DNA of 64,000 nucleotides, from assembly GCA_024509875.1 (NCBI GenBank), contig JAMPIV010004261.1, forward strand, positions 62,001 to 126,000, given 5' to 3'. Each line of letters opens with the position of its first letter. The stretch's first letter is position 1. The notes below the pieces were generated by a model, which saw nothing but the letters and a program-made list of their open reading frames with translations, searched no databases and had not been told where the DNA came from. This DNA is from Oreohelix idahoensis. Taxonomy: Eukaryota > Mollusca > Gastropoda > Stylommatophora > Oreohelicidae. Positions 48,813 through 61,279 of this stretch are shown here, in pieces. A program made the translations under genes and the position numbers.

Positions 48813-51301
48813 TGTAGCAAGTTTAATTTGCTGGGGAGGTTATGATGTTATACCTAAAATGAAAGAAATCTGTGTCTGTGTTAACCTTGTGAGGTCAAGC
48901 ACATGTAGGCCCCTGACCATAATAGATGATAATGTATTTGCAGGGAACCTAACGCTACCTCCCTAGATCTCACACGGTCACTATTTTGGCTCTAGTGTCT
49001 GGTGTATGATGTACCTAGTGTCTAGGGGAGAAATGAAAATGATGGTATATCAACACAATACTCTTTAACTCACTATAAATAAATAAGGCAGTGGTTAAAG
49101 TTTTCTCTTTAAAATTGAATATTTTCTTTTTACAATTTAATCTGCCTGTCCCGCCATCTCTTTTGGACAGGTCTTTGAAAATGAGGAAAAGATAGTTTAC
49201 ATAAAAGGATTAACTAAAATGTGTGGACACTTTGTCCAATAAGTATAATGACACTCTATCTCGCCTGTTGGTGTATTCACAGATTACAACTTTATTATCT
49301 AATAGTGTTTGTCATTTGTTAGGAGAGGCTGTAGTTTTATCACCCCCCATAAAATCCTGGGTATGATTGGAAATACCAAAGTTTATTATAATTGAAGTGT
49401 CAGATATACCCAGATGTTAACACATCACCTGGGATTCTTTGTAGAAGAATAATTCAGTATGTCGTTGCAGAAAATTTAGATATATCAGCACACACAAGCT
49501 CCTCCAGCTATCTGCTGACAGCGTAAACGTTTTACCGGAGACTTGTTGGCGTTACACTCACTCATCAGGTTTCCTGTCACCGGCTGGTAACAGGAAATAA
49601 AACCTCTGCAATGAAAAGACACCCTGGCCTTTTTATATCTGATCACACTTTATTATTATTATTTACATACGGTGGAATGGGGTCAGCCTCGGGTGCATAC
49701 AAGTGCACTCGCCCCTAATTTTATATGACTCACACCTCAGGTCCCTATGGCAGATACGCCACTGTACTTTTACATAGTTTTCCTCAATACAATAACGTGG
49801 AGTAACCACATCTCCTTTTGTATGATTTGCTCTTCTTTTTTAAATTATAAACGCTCCAGGCATGTGGAACAGTGTTCATGGAACACGGAGGCTTACTAAC
49901 ATATTCTAATACAATAATATTAAAACAAAATCATGACAATATACAACAGTTAAATACAGTTCAATGTGAGGACTCAATAATGTCTGCTCCCGGCATGTCC
50001 TTCACTTTTCCCAATAGCAGTATCTAACTTTGGCAGTTGTAATAAACATATTAATACATAAAGCATTCTTACCACAATTTCAAAGAAATATGTAACAAAT
50101 AACGCTGACTTGCAAAGAATGGCCTCAGTTTTTCTCTGCCCTGTCCAGACTGCGAATTAATTATTTATTTTACAAATTAACACAGCTGATCTCAGCGTAT
50201 TTGATAGAAAAAGTTTTTGTCAACTGGCGATGAGCATTGAAAGCTTTTTGCTAATATCTATTAGTACTGGCCAATGGAAAGCTTGCGACTACCAGAATTC
50301 AAATGTAGTTTTTGAAAAACAAAACAAAATTCCAAACAAACTCTGTGTTTGGTAGTCGATTAGTCAGTCTGCGTTAGTTATGCCTATACAAAAAGATATT
50401 TAGTTTTGGTTAACATTTTCCTACCGCTCCCCTTTTACTCCTATACTCTTATTACCCAATCGGATTTGAATTTACTCCAATGCCTCTTTCTAAGCTTGCG
50501 TCCCCCCTAACGTTATGAAAAAATCAAGCAGGAACCACAGTCTGTCCGTTCTAGTGTTCTTAGACAGCTAGTATTATCTCAATAACTTGGCTAATAATTG
50601 GACTACCATATTTTTTTAAAACATATTTGGGCTCAGGAGAGACTAAGCTATAATAATATATGATTTTTATGGTCAGTTTCATTATGGTGTAGATTTTCCG
50701 TTTTGTCATTGTCAATCGTCAAATATAACTTTTACACAAGTCGGCCACCCCCCCCCCCCCCCCCCCATCTCTCTCTCGCATTTTTATTCAAATAACTAAC
50801 TTGTTTGAGTGACGTCAGATATACATTACTCGGCGAGAATTTAAACTGTCTGTGTGTATATATCATCGGGCCAATACCATAGCGTGTCAAGCGAAGCGGG
50901 GTTTTGTGCGGCGGGTGTTAGAATTGGCGTTAATTATTACTGTTGTCTCGTGTTACACTACCAAAAAATGTCCGAATCACTACAATTAAAGGCGTTAAAG
51001 TTAAAGTATTACGTTAATTCAGACAGTAATTTGGCGGCACATTTCTGGAAGATCGTTAATTATAAGTCTTGCCGCAGTCTCTATCAGATGGGGCAAAATG
51101 TTAAAAATGTTTATTGTACGTCACAAGGAAAGCGAGTGGGTTTATACGGCGGGATCGTTTCTAAGCGTTACCATGGCACAAAATTCAGCGCGAGGCTGGC
51201 GTGTGAGACGCTTATAGTCAGACACATACGGGCTGGGTTATTTATTAGCATATGACTAAAATCTTACTGAAATTAGCGATTGTCTCACAGATTTCACTAC
51301 A
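48813..51301 (-). mobile_element. Solo LTR of the gypsy-type element, inverted
   Basis: On the minus strand it begins TGTAGTGAAATCTG and ends TTGCTACA. It is colinear with 41435-44060 throughout (shared blocks near 49570-49800 and 50860-51290). It is 2489 bp, and the missing (AT)n array accounts for most of the difference. Flanks GGCCC (48808-48812) and GGCCT (51302-51306) suggest a 5-bp target duplication with one change. No internal genes remain, so it arose by LTR-LTR recombination. Confidence 0.88.
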
Positions 51302-51306
51302 GGCCT

Positions 51307-51430
51307 CTACCTTATCCACTCTGCCAAGAGATGTCTTATGTACAATATGGCAGCATCCCAGCATGGGGCACCTACCTTATCCACTCTGCCAAGAGATGTC
51401 TTATGTACAATATGGCAGCATCCCAGCATT
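51307..51430. repeat. 65-bp tandem duplication
   Basis: CTACCTTATCCACTCTGCCA and the following ~45 bp occur at 51307 and again at 51372. Confidence 0.9.
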
Positions 51431-51668
51431 TGCTGCTTCTTCTTTGTGAGTATTTTCTCATTTTGTTGTGGGGCTACTTCCTTTTTTTTTTGCTTTGCTC
51501 ATCATTTAAGGCTTTGGCGAGCCTCCATATATTTCTTCCATCTTTGTCGAGGTTACGACTTTCTGTTGTTTTGATCCAGCTATATTTGGCTGAACAGTTT
51601 AATAAAGTTTTCAAGTATTTTGCAGAGATAGCTTTGCAGGCGATGTTTGCCTCAACTGTTATGTCCTT
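51430..51668 (-). mobile_element. LINE family E fragment
   Basis: The complement encodes KAISAKYLKTLLNCSAKYSW, TTESRNLDKDGRNIWRLAKA and LNDEQSK. This matches the linker before RT in LINE E at about 26400-26600. Confidence 0.88.
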
Positions 51669-51960
51669 AGAGGCCAAACAGTGAAGAATGAAGCAAGAAA
51701 GCATTTAACCCATGAAGTGGGAGTGGATTGGTGCAGACCCGAGCATGTACCACTCGCCGGTGGGTTCTGCATCTACACCTATAGGGTTCCACCTACTCCT
51801 CAGCCCATTTAGTCTGACTCCTCAACAAGGATCTGTCCGGCTTGGGTGACTCTGCCAGAAGTAAAACTCCCGCCGGCATAGCTCCCGGGATTATTGGGGC
51901 ACTCAAGCTCTCCAGCAAACGGCAATGTAGGCTTACATGTGGAGAGTACTAATATTTTGA
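51669..51960. repeat. Second AGTAAAACTCCCGC repeat unit
   Basis: Shares AGTAAAACTCCCGC(C/T)GGCATAGCT with 38763-38990 and continues with ATTGGGGCACTCAAGC. It is G+C-richer than its surroundings. It lies directly upstream of the hAT-like transposase remnant, so it could be a LINE end or an element leader. Confidence 0.5.
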
Positions 51961-52506
51961 AAAAAGATTGAAAAAGGGCCATGCTGTGATGAGATCAAGG
52001 TTAGTTTACTCAAAGAGCAAAGGCAGTATGTACTGTATATACCGTTTTGTTTGCAAACTCTTTTCTAAATGCCAAACATCACTTACAAATGTGTGTTTTC
52101 TGTCTGGATGAATGTACTCAGAACTCTGGAGAATCATGAAGACAGCATGGAACATAAGAGGGCGATATTTTGGTGGATAACAAGAAAGTCAAATAAAAAT
52201 ACTGTGGATCAGCAACTTGAAAAACAGATGATAAAAACTATACAGTACTATTTTGAAGTACTGAAAAGAGTTGTAGCTGTTATAAAGTTTTTAAGTAAAA
52301 GAATTTTGGCATTTAGAGGTCATGAGGAGAAGTGGGGCTCACCAAATAATGGAAACTTCATGGGGGCCATTGAACTTATTGCAGAATTCGACCCATTTTT
52401 ACATGAACATCTCGAGAAATGTAAAAATGAAAAAGTAAATGCTACTTACCTATCGTAAACCGTGTATGAAGAATTGATAGAAATTATGGGAAAACATGTG
52501 CAAGAT

Positions 52507-55096
52507 TGTCACAGAGAGTTTATTGGTCGTAAATTGCCTATATCTTCTTCTTTTTCTGTCACCCGTATCGTCTATTTTTATTATCACTCTTTACCCTTTT
52601 CCTGTATTTTTCGCATCCATTCGTTTGCGAAAAATATATTATTTTTTCCCATTCTCACTTTCGCCAGTTTTGTTTCTCATTTAGAAACGCATTTCATTGC
52701 TGATTAAACTGAGAACGCAGTTATGACGTAACGTGTCAGCGCTACCCGAGACGCAGAGTGTTAGAATGCATTCCGTCAGACAGGGGAGCAGACAGCTGTC
52801 TACAGTTTTGGCTAAGTTTCTGTCCCTGAAGTGTGAGAATTCACTCCGTCAGACATGAGGAGGAGACATTTGTCTGGTAATTTGCATCTGACATGTAGTT
52901 TCCAAGGTAGATTCTCAGTGTCAGGTGATATGACACTCACGCTCCACGGCCAGAGTGTCAGTTATGGTTCTCAGGATGAGTTTCTCGGGGTAGGTGCAAA
53001 AACTGCCCCTGCAGTGCAGACTGGTGGTCTGCATTTGCATCTGACACGTAGCGCTTTGGCCGTTTCTTAGACGGAGGTGTCAGAGACGCAAAGTGGCAGT
53101 TACGGCATGCGTTTAGGTGTTAAACGTAAGCGTGAAAGACGGGAAAGGGGAGAGTACTATGTTTTGCGAAATTAAACGTTTACCTCTTTGTCTGGAAATA
53201 GATATTAACCAGAGTTTGAAACTTTCTTTTCATTCTCCAACTTGCAGTAGACAGAATCACTCATGCTAGTGAATGAAGCTTGTATAGCGAAGTCATTAGT
53301 TTCTCGTCAAATTTTGCCGAGCTTCTAAATACCTCTCTAGTGAATTATCTTAGTCGTTGTGAAACTGTAATTCTGTTTGGAGGTAAAATATCATATATTA
53401 TATTCTAGTATTTTATGAAGTGTTTAAAGTGTTAAATCGCTTATTTTATTTCTCTAGTTAGATTTGGTGCAGAGCGCTTAATTTATATAGTCTGTATTAT
53501 TTTATAGTGACGAGTTTCAGTGGAAAACAGAATAAATTATAATTTCTAGCTTAAACAACAATGTAGCGATAATGAATTTAATTTAACTGCTAAAATAATC
53601 AAACGACAATAAACTTTCTAAACTAACTTATAATGCTAGAAGCCTCATGAGTGTTGACGGAATACGCACGTATTCCTAATTCATGAGGATAGATGATTTT
53701 TAAATATAACTTACTTCACGGGAAAATTTAAATGATAAGAAAAGCTACGCTTGCAGTTTAAATTATCAGTTATAGTATGAATAATTATTTGATATGTGTT
53801 CTTTCCATTTTATATAGTGAAACTGTGGTACCCAAACTTTGCCAGCGTTTGAGTAAAAGAGATAAATCTGTGAAGAAAACAACAAACATTCTTACCTTAA
53901 AGATTTGATGTATAACTTTTACAAGAACTTTAAGAGGTTAAAGAAGTAACGGGTCATCGAGCCTGATTTGATTCTTCCTGAGAAAACTCTAGTCATTTTT
54001 CCGCCTTGGTGGCAAGTAACATATTTCAATCAGTAAATTTCCCGACACTGTTGACAAGTGGTGGTGTTACCAACTAAATTCCTATATTGACATTCCTCAT
54101 TCGTTTGAAATCTAAGATGTTGACACTGTGCTAGCTATAAACGCTCGTGCCTGGACAATTTTATGTGACTTAAACAGACATCCAAAACAATAGTATTCCC
54201 AAGAGAACGGTCCCGGAAGTAGTGAATTCAACCCGTCTTTTTGGACCTGGAGTTTTCTTGGCCAAGATTACCATTGAAGATTCTGTATGGGCAAGTCTTA
54301 AAAATATTTTTGTTGTTGTTGAAAAATGCACCTGAGCACAGTTGAATGAATAGAGTGAATGCAGGACTGAGCGATCCCTTTATGGTGGTATTTTGACACC
54401 CATTCATTTTTTGCTGGCATAACATTTCTTTATGCAAGGTATTGCTAACTATATATCTATATATTCCCTTATACTAGATCAGAGTATCCAGTCTGTTCAT
54501 ACCTTAAAGGGGGAAGAATTTTAGACTAAATCATATGTATCTGTGACTCTTTGGGCTATCACTTTCTTCTAACGGGACTGTGGGCTATCCATCGAGGGAA
54601 GGATCATACCAACGGGTCTATCATTCTTGTAGCATTTCTTGGTTTTTGTTTATGATTTTTTTGTATATGCTTGATGTGATTTGATATGTTGTGAGAGAAG
54701 TTTAGTCTTGATAAATAAACTCTTCATAAAATTTATTCCAGCGTGCCGGTCAGTTCGTTTTCCCAAACTATTCATATAATCACTGTCATAGTTTTTCCCA
54801 CGTCTGTACGTCTAACTGTCGTCTTATGTGCGTATGTATGTGAGTGGATATATATATATATATATATATTTCATATATATGTGTGTAGACTGTCTGACTC
54901 AATCTAAATCTGTCGTAGAAGATAGGTGAAAGAGAGAAGATTTTCTTGATTTCAGAGACAGCCTCTATCACATTTCTACCATCTCACTCGAGGAAATCTA
55001 TTGCTATTACTACTTCTCACTGTGACTATCACTTAATCTAATCTATTCAGAAGGGACCAACCCAAGTCTTAATTCTCCTATCAAAAATCTACGACA
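52507..55096. mobile_element. Solo LTR of a second family (2590 bp) in the hAT gene
   Basis: Termini TGTCAC...ACGACA with flanking AAGAT (52502-52506 and 55097-55101). Removing it restores the reading HVQDEIVNQINNLD across the gap, which fixes both ends. No gag or pol is inside. A polyadenylation-like AATAAA lies near 54713, (TA)n near 54849-54869 and C/G-richer direct words near 52790-53090. It differs in sequence from the LTR at 41435. The orientation is not certain. Confidence 0.85.
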
Positions 55097-55971
55097 AAGA
55101 TGAAATTGTGAATCAAATCAACAACCTAGACACCAAATACTACTCTATTTTTGTTGACTCTACGCCTGACCTGACACATGTTGGCCAGCTGGTGATTGTG
55201 GTTCGATACTGCTATAATGGAAAACCCTGTGAGAGATTTTTTACATTTTTACCGACAGAAAACCATTCGTCCACGACCTTCTTCAACAAAATACAAAAAG
55301 TCCTGGATGAACATAAGCTTTCACTTGAAAATATCCGTGCTCAGTCCTACGATAATGCATCTAACATGAAGGGCTCAGAGAAAGGGCTGCAGGCACTCTT
55401 TAAAAGCATTAACAGGTACATAGACTATGCACCATGTGCAGCCCATTCACTTAACCTTGTTGGAGAAAAGGCAGTGTTTACTGTACCTGAAGTTGTTGAC
55501 TATTTTGGCATTTTGCAGGAGCTGTATGTTTTCTTTTCTGGATCTCCGTGAAGATATGGGATTTTAAACACACAGAGCAATCTACATTTTTCTCTAAAGA
55601 GCTTAAGTGTAACTAGATGGTCTGCACACTTTGAAGTAGTCCGGGCAATTAAAAATGGATATATGGGTATTTTACAAACTCTCAAACATATTTTTGAAGA
55701 CTCAGAAGAAAAGCCTGAATGTAAACGAGATGCAAAGAATTTATACAACAAGTTGGCACAGCTGGAATATGCTATTTTAACAGTCGTTTGGGAAGAAGTG
55801 CTGGAGCATTTCAACAAAACAAGTAAGAAACTCCAAACCCCTGGTTTTGATGTATATGAAGGTTATCTTCTCCTTTCATCATTACTTTCGCTTGTTAAAG
55901 AACTCAGAGAAAATTCAGCCGATAGGATTACACACTATGAATCAGGAGCAAAAGTTTTGTGTGAAGATATC

Positions 55972-57848
55972 TTACTTACTTACTTAGTCGTTCCCCTTCT
56001 ACCGTGAGGTGTAGAGGTTTGGAAGAGAGAGCGCCAGACTATTCTATCGGCTGTCTTCCTCCTGGCCTGGTTCCATTCTAGTCCTCGGTCCTTCAAAGAT
56101 TGTCTAATGTTGTTCTCCCAGCGGACTCTGGGTCGTCCTCGGGGTCTGGATCCTTGGCTCTTTGTTTCCCATGCTTGTCGTGGTAGCCGATCTTCTCCCA
56201 TTCTGCAGACATGGCCAAACCATCTTAGTTGGGACTGTTCTACTTGGGTCTGTAGGGGTGGCATTTTAGGCCTTGACGTATCGTCTGGTTGCGTACCATG
56301 TCTTTTCTTGTTACTTCAACCACCTTCCTCAGATACCTCATTTCTGAGGTTTGGATCTGGCTTTTATGGGTTGTAGTCATTGCCCATGACTCGCATCCAT
56401 ATGTCAAGACTGGGACATATGTGGAGCGGTATACAGCCATCTTCGTTTTCTTACCAACCTCTCTCTTGCTGAGGAATCCTCGATTTATGGCCTGAAAAAG
56501 TCTCCCAGCTGCTGCTTTCCGAGTGGCCAACTCTTCTTTGATGCCTCCCTTTCGGTCTATAATAGCTCCGAGGTATTTAAAGTGGTTGACCTGCTCCAGG
56601 ACCTGTTCTCCCAGCTTAATCTGATGTCTTCTTTCTTCTCGTGATATCACCATGGATTTTGTTTTAGAGCTGCTTATGACCATCCCTCTCTTCTCCAGCT
56701 CTTCCTTCCAGACTTGCAGGTTGGATTGGAGATGTGCCTCTGATTTAGCAATCAGGGCAACATCATCAGCAAATGCCAGCTCTGAAATATAGACCTGTCT
56801 CATCTTCCAATACCCCACTGAATACTTTCTTGTTCTCTCCTTACATGCCTTGATGACATCGTCCATAAGGAGTATGAAGAGGTAAGGGGATAGGATATCA
56901 CCTTGTCTTACACCAGTGGTGGTCCTGAACTCTTCTGACTTATGGTTTGCTGTCCTCACATAATTTCTGCAAGACTTGTAGAAGCTCTGTATAGCATGAA
57001 TCAGAGGTGCTGGAATATTCTTCCTTGCCAAACAGTCCCAAAGTTTGCTCCAAGGGACCCTGTCAAACGCCTTTTCCAGATCTATGAAACAAAGATGGAT
57101 CTCACTCTTATACTCAAGGGCCTTTTCACTCAGCTGTCTGAGTGTGAAGATTAGGTCTTGAGTACTTCGGTTTGCTCGGAGTCCGCACTGGACCTCATCC
57201 AATTGTGGCTCAGCTAGGCGTCGGAGTCTCTGCTCTAGGATTCTAGAGTAGATTTTTCCAGGGACACTGAGAAGGGATATGCCTCTATGGTTTCCACACT
57301 GTCGATTGTCACCCTTTTTGAAAATTGGTGTTATGATGGCGATCTCCCAATCCTGTGGTATGGTCTTGTTGCACCATACTGCCTGTAGGACCCTTAAGAG
57401 TAACAGGTCGCCTGATGCTCCCATGTACTTAACCATTTCTGGTGTTATACCATCATGCCCTGCTGCTTTGCCCATCTTGATTTTCTCCAGTGCTGCCTTC
57501 AGTTCTTCCATCTTTATGTCATCTTCATCACAATTGGTTTCCTCTTCTGTGCTAGTGGTTATCATTTCTGATGTTTGACCTTGCTCACCATCAAGGAGTT
57601 CTGAGAAATATTCTTTCCATCTTTCCATTACTTCCTTCGGGGCAGTAAGCAATTTGCCTTGCTTGTCCTTTATAAATTTGAGAGGGCATTGTTTTTCTTT
57701 CCTCATGTTCTTTAGGGTCTTATAGAACAATTTCTGGTTTTCTTGTGCATCTTTTTCTAGCTTTTCTCCAAATTCTTCCCAGGACTTCTGTTTTGCTGCT
57801 AGCACTTTGTTCTTTACTTCTGTTCTGAGTGTCAAATATTCGCTATAA
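55972..57848 (-). mobile_element. RTE-like LINE family A, best copy, in the hAT gene
   Basis: Flanked by the 12-bp duplication TGTGAAGATATC (55960-55971 and 57849-57860). The 3' tail (TAAG)n is at the left edge. It is 5' truncated within the linker. It contains a 540-codon RT frame and the shifted C-terminal frame at 55980-56264 (SQLRWFGHVCRMGEDRLPRQ, RPRGRPRVRW). Confidence 0.94.
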
Positions 57849-57862
57849 TGTGAAGATATCAC
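56240..57862 (-). pseudogene. LINE A reverse transcriptase frame (truncated)
   Basis: The long minus-strand frame includes APKEVMERWKEYFSELLDGE, GKAAGHDGITPEMVKYMGAS, FKKGDNRQCGNHRGISLLSV, FIDLEKAFDRVPWSKLWDCL, GVRQGDILSPYLFILLMDDV, LAFADDVALIAKSE (catalytic box F-ADD) and LEQVNHFKYLGAIIDRKGG. The first codons come from hAT and target-duplication sequence, not the LINE. The endonuclease is absent through 5' truncation and the C-terminus is in another frame. The catalytic aspartates remain, but the copy cannot be autonomous. Confidence 0.88.
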
Positions 57863-58748
57863 TTCAAGTTATTCTGATGCTTCCAAACGCATTGTTACAA
57901 GGACATTTTCAGATGTAACAAGTGGTATTGCTTCTTTTAGAGGAGCTGACAAATTTAGGATAGAAGTTCTATTTCAACTATGACTGCTTGATAATCCAGT
58001 TACGCAAGAGGATTGACCCATATGAGCAAATTGCAAAAAGGTTCATGTTCCTCTCAGAGTTGGTGAACAATTCTGAAATTGATGAGGACAGTATTAAACT
58101 TATAATATCATATTACAAAGATGATACTGACCACAAATTAGTAAACGAGTGTTATCAGTTCACAGAATATTTGCAACTTAGGAAATCCCAGAACACAGAA
58201 GCAAACACGCCATCTAAAATGCAATGCACAGAAGTTCTTCAGCCTGTTTGTGAGCAACAGCTAATTGAAGTGTTCCCCAATATTACTACTGCACACAAGC
58301 TGTATTTGATAATGCCCATCACGAGCTGTGAAGCAGAAAGGAATTTTTCAAAGCTATCCTTTATAACCAAAAATAAAAAAAATTCAGTCTACCATCACTG
58401 AAGAGCGCTTAAAATCTTTATGCATATTGTCTCTAGAAAATGACATTGCAAGGAAGTTCTCATATGACAAAACTGTAAGTGAATATGTTGCTAGAAAAAA
58501 CAGAAATAAGAGTATTTTGTAAAATGTGCTTCATGTAGTATGTTCTGGTAAGTTTTACTTTTCCTTCTGAGCACAGATCTCTACTGATACACCTTGTCAG
58601 CCTTGTTTTTTAACATATGTATTAAAATATTGTATATTTTCCTCATTGCTAATTTTCTTATCTTATAATTTTCTTGGCTTGTCTTCAACGAACTAATTCT
58701 GAATGATGGAGGCAATCAATAAACTAGTTAAGATTTAAAAAATCGGAT

Positions 58749-58850
58749 ATACCAAGGTGGATAGTGGTTTAGTGATCAGAACATATGCCTTCAAAGCAAA
58801 TGTTCTGCATTCAACTCCCAGCAGAGTTGTTTCTTTTTTGGAAATTCATT
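58749..58850 (+). repeat. tRNA-like SINE head
   Basis: ATAGTGGTTTAGTGATCAGA resembles a pol III A box and GTTCTGCATTCAACTCCC a B box, about 35 bp apart, followed by a T-run. Without a cloverleaf this is a SINE head, not a tRNA gene. Confidence 0.45.
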
Positions 58851-58879
58851 CATTTGTCTTCAGTTTTTATGTGTGTGTT

Positions 58880-59044
58880 GTTGTGGATCTACTACAAAGC
58901 TTGAACTTCAGATCCCCCAAGTCCATTTATCTCTATAATACACTTCTTTCCCATCCTCATAAATATTTGTTTGTTTTTTATTTAATAAAAGGGGCCCCTC
59001 TAACAGTTCAAGCTTTGGGGCTGCCAAAATGTAGATCCGCCACT
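58880..59044. mobile_element. Small hAT-type inverted-repeat element
   Basis: The left part GTGGATCTACTACAAAGCTT is mirrored on the right: the complement of 59044 downward reads CAGTGGCGGATCTAC and then AAAGCTTGAACTGTTAGAGG. It may be a ~165-bp MITE or the right end of the hAT copy whose transposase is upstream. Confidence 0.55.
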
Positions 59045-60052
59045 GATAACATGTGACCTTTGGTGTTACATTTCCGGTTCGCTAGAACTGCGATCGATTC
59101 CGTACGTAAGTAACGAAAAACTGTCAATATTTATGATCATATTTGAAGAACATCAAGGTATGTTTCAGGCACTCGTGAGGATAGCTGGGAATAATAGTAG
59201 AAAAAGGTCCACCATTTTGCCCGAACGATATTTAGATGGACAAGGAGCAGTATCGCTTCGACACATTGTAAAATACCCACTATCAACACTAACCAAAATC
59301 CGATCAAATTGAACGAAAAAAAGGCCTATCCAGTTCAACCTCTGACAGGTTACAGTTATGAAATATAGGCATAATGCCTTTAGTTTCGAATTTCATTACA
59401 AAACTACTTACGACAATTTATATTATGTGCAAACACACCACACTGAGACACATGACATAATTTATCCACCGATGACCCATAACTACACTCTACATTAAAA
59501 TTATTTGTTTCCAGGAAAATACAGACTTAAACCTAATATCTCTACACCAGTACTGCCACCACCACCCCCAAACCATTATAGGCACCCTCCCCACAAAAAT
59601 GCTGTCAAGAAACGAAAATGCAGACATAGACCTAACCCCAGTCCCCTGCTTCATTCTGCACCAATACCGACACCATCACTGCCCTCCCCCCCCTAAACCC
59701 CCACCCCCCTTCTCCCAGAACTAACCGGCACCCCCCACCACCTTCGCCCACAAGGCAATCAAAAATTGGCCCAACTACATACCTTCGCTTTTACATATAT
59801 CATGCTATACCTAACCTCAATAGTGTTTCTTGTGACAGCAGTATCTTAGCACACAATCTAACTGAATGTATTCACAAATAACGAATGTTTTTTTTTTCTC
59901 CAGATTACATGAAAAATGGACAAGAAGTTTATATTCCTGGATCAGAAATTTAAATGGGAAATAAGTACAGATTTTGCAGTGAGTTTTCCATTTATTTCTT
60001 TATCAAAATCTTAATACATTAATGATGAGCTAAACTGAAAGAAATCTGGTAA
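59045..60052. other. Spacer with a C-rich stretch, no gene seen
   Basis: 59545-59760 is strongly C-rich (CCCCACCC-type runs); the rest is AT-rich. No motif-bearing frame was seen. Confidence 0.5.
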
Positions 60053-60625
60053 TTGATGGGTTTGGGGTGGCTAAGATATATGACATCTGCCTCAAATTCT
60101 AAAGGTACCAGGTTCAATTCCCAGTAGAGGGAATATAATTTATGGAAAATTTGTTTAGAACCAGTTGTCCTAATGATGTCATACTCTTCCAGTCTCGTAG
60201 GTAGTGAGTTCAGATGCCTAACCTTCTCTGTTAAGGAAAAAAACATAGGAGGTCCCATGTGCAGGTTGTGCACACTTAAAATCCCACGGTAGTTGGAAAT
60301 CGTAAAGAGTAGGCCATAAGGTTTCTGCCCTTTCACAATTTAAAAAATTAGAAACCTACTCACCACAAATAATATTTATAAAATGTGTGATTCCTATATA
60401 AACCCCTACACCTCACGGTAGAAGAGGAATGACTAAGTAAGTGATTCCTATATAAACCCCTACACCTCACGGTAGAAGAGGAATGACTAAGTAAGTGATT
60501 CCTATATACACACATTGGGATTGTGCTGAGGTCCTCCTTGTGTGATCTTAGGGAGGAGATGAGAACACTGATGGAGTTGTCTGTGTGCAGTGAAGATAGT
60601 CCTTAAAACCAAACCAAATCTGGTC
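60053..60625 (+). repeat. SINE-like repeat family H, copy 2
   Basis: The head has an A-box-like GTGGCTAAGATATATGA and a B-box-like GGTTCAATTCCC. The body is colinear with 21342-21806 apart from the 108-bp tandem insertion at 60401-60508. The tail is CCTTAAAACCAAACC. Confidence 0.75.
60387..60508 (+). repeat. Two tandem 40-bp LINE A 3' tips in SINE H
   Basis: GTGATTCCTATATA (60387-60400, 60441-60454, 60495-60508) separates two identical 40-bp inserts that match the LINE A terminus (CTACACCTCACGGTAGAAG, then GGAATGACTAAGTAA). Confidence 0.92.
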
Positions 60626-60950
60626 AAACCATTTCATACTTAACAATCATTGATAGCTAAGTTTTTGTTTTTGTTTTTTTATGTTTGTTCTAAACAAGGT
60701 AACTTATGTACATGCCTTACTGGTTGCTACTAGCAACACCAGACCATTAGAAAACTGTTTCCTTCCATCTAACTATAAGCATAAAAGGAATGAGATTCAG
60801 TTATTAATTTTTAAACTCACAGAATTATCTTAATAGACTCAAAAGTGTGTACAGCTGATAAAATTTAAACCATATTGCTGCTGAATGTTAACTGTTACTA
60901 TTATTCTTATGTAATGTGTAAACTGTTAAGATATACTGCCTTTACTTTAA
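60626..60950. other. AT-rich spacer, no gene seen
   Basis: No motif or repeat was recognised. Confidence 0.5.
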
Positions 60951-60954
60951 AGCC

Positions 60955-61279
60955 AGTGGCAAATAGTTTTAATGGGAAGTCATTCAGCGCTAACCAGACA
61001 AGTGTCAGTGGAACAAGAGATGAGAAGAAGATGATGGCAACGGATAGGACACACACTGTAGAAAACTGTTGATAGTACAAGGCAGCCCTTATGCTGGAAC
61101 CCCCAGGACAAGAGAAGCAGAGGTAGACCAAGAAGCACATGGAGAAGAGAGCTGGAGACAGAGGTGAAAATGAGGAGAATGTGGAAAGAACTTGAGATGA
61201 TGGCATGTGACAGGAGGACTTGGCAAGTGTTTGTTGAAGGCCTATGCTTCTTGGGGAGCTAAGGGTAGTGGAGGAATGC
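60955..61279 (+). mobile_element. LINE C-like 3' end
   Basis: Broken frames give EMRRRRWQRIGHTL, a SRGRPRSTWRRELETEVKMR segment, and LEMMACDRRTWQVFVEGLCF. This parallels the LINE C C-terminus (GHTLRK, GRPKNTWRSELDTEVKMI, TWQVFAEG). The 3' UTR continues after the hAT insertion at 62722. Confidence 0.82.

Larger units (their letters stand above)
51980..58522 (+). pseudogene. hAT-superfamily transposase (TTF/ZMYM-like), twice interrupted
   Basis: The protein reads in order: a TTF-type zinc-finger remnant (YSKSKGSMYC, FVCKLF) at 51985-52068; HKRAIFWWITRKSNKNTVDQ, VVAVIKFLSKRILAFRGHEE and SPNNGNFMGAIELIAEFDPF (52069-52506); a solo LTR; then YYSIFVDSTPDLTHVGQLVI, RAQSYDNASNMKGSEKGLQA, YIDYAPCAAHSLNLVGEKAV and a helical domain (to 55971); a LINE A copy; then the hATC dimerisation region (TAHKLYLIMPITSCEAERNF, SKLSFITKNKK) and a shifted C-terminus ending at 58522. 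The D...H.LNLV arrangement and hATC are typical of hAT transposases, which cut and paste with 8-bp duplications. Frameshifts near 55550 and 58375 (A-run) also disable it. Confidence 0.9.

Noticed and set aside
48596..59044. One giant hAT element from the CAGTGGCGGATCTAC end at 48596 to its complement at 59044
   Set aside because: The termini match and the transposase lies between them, but the 8-bp flanks (CTTGGTAG and ATAACATG) do not match. The ends may belong to separate copies.
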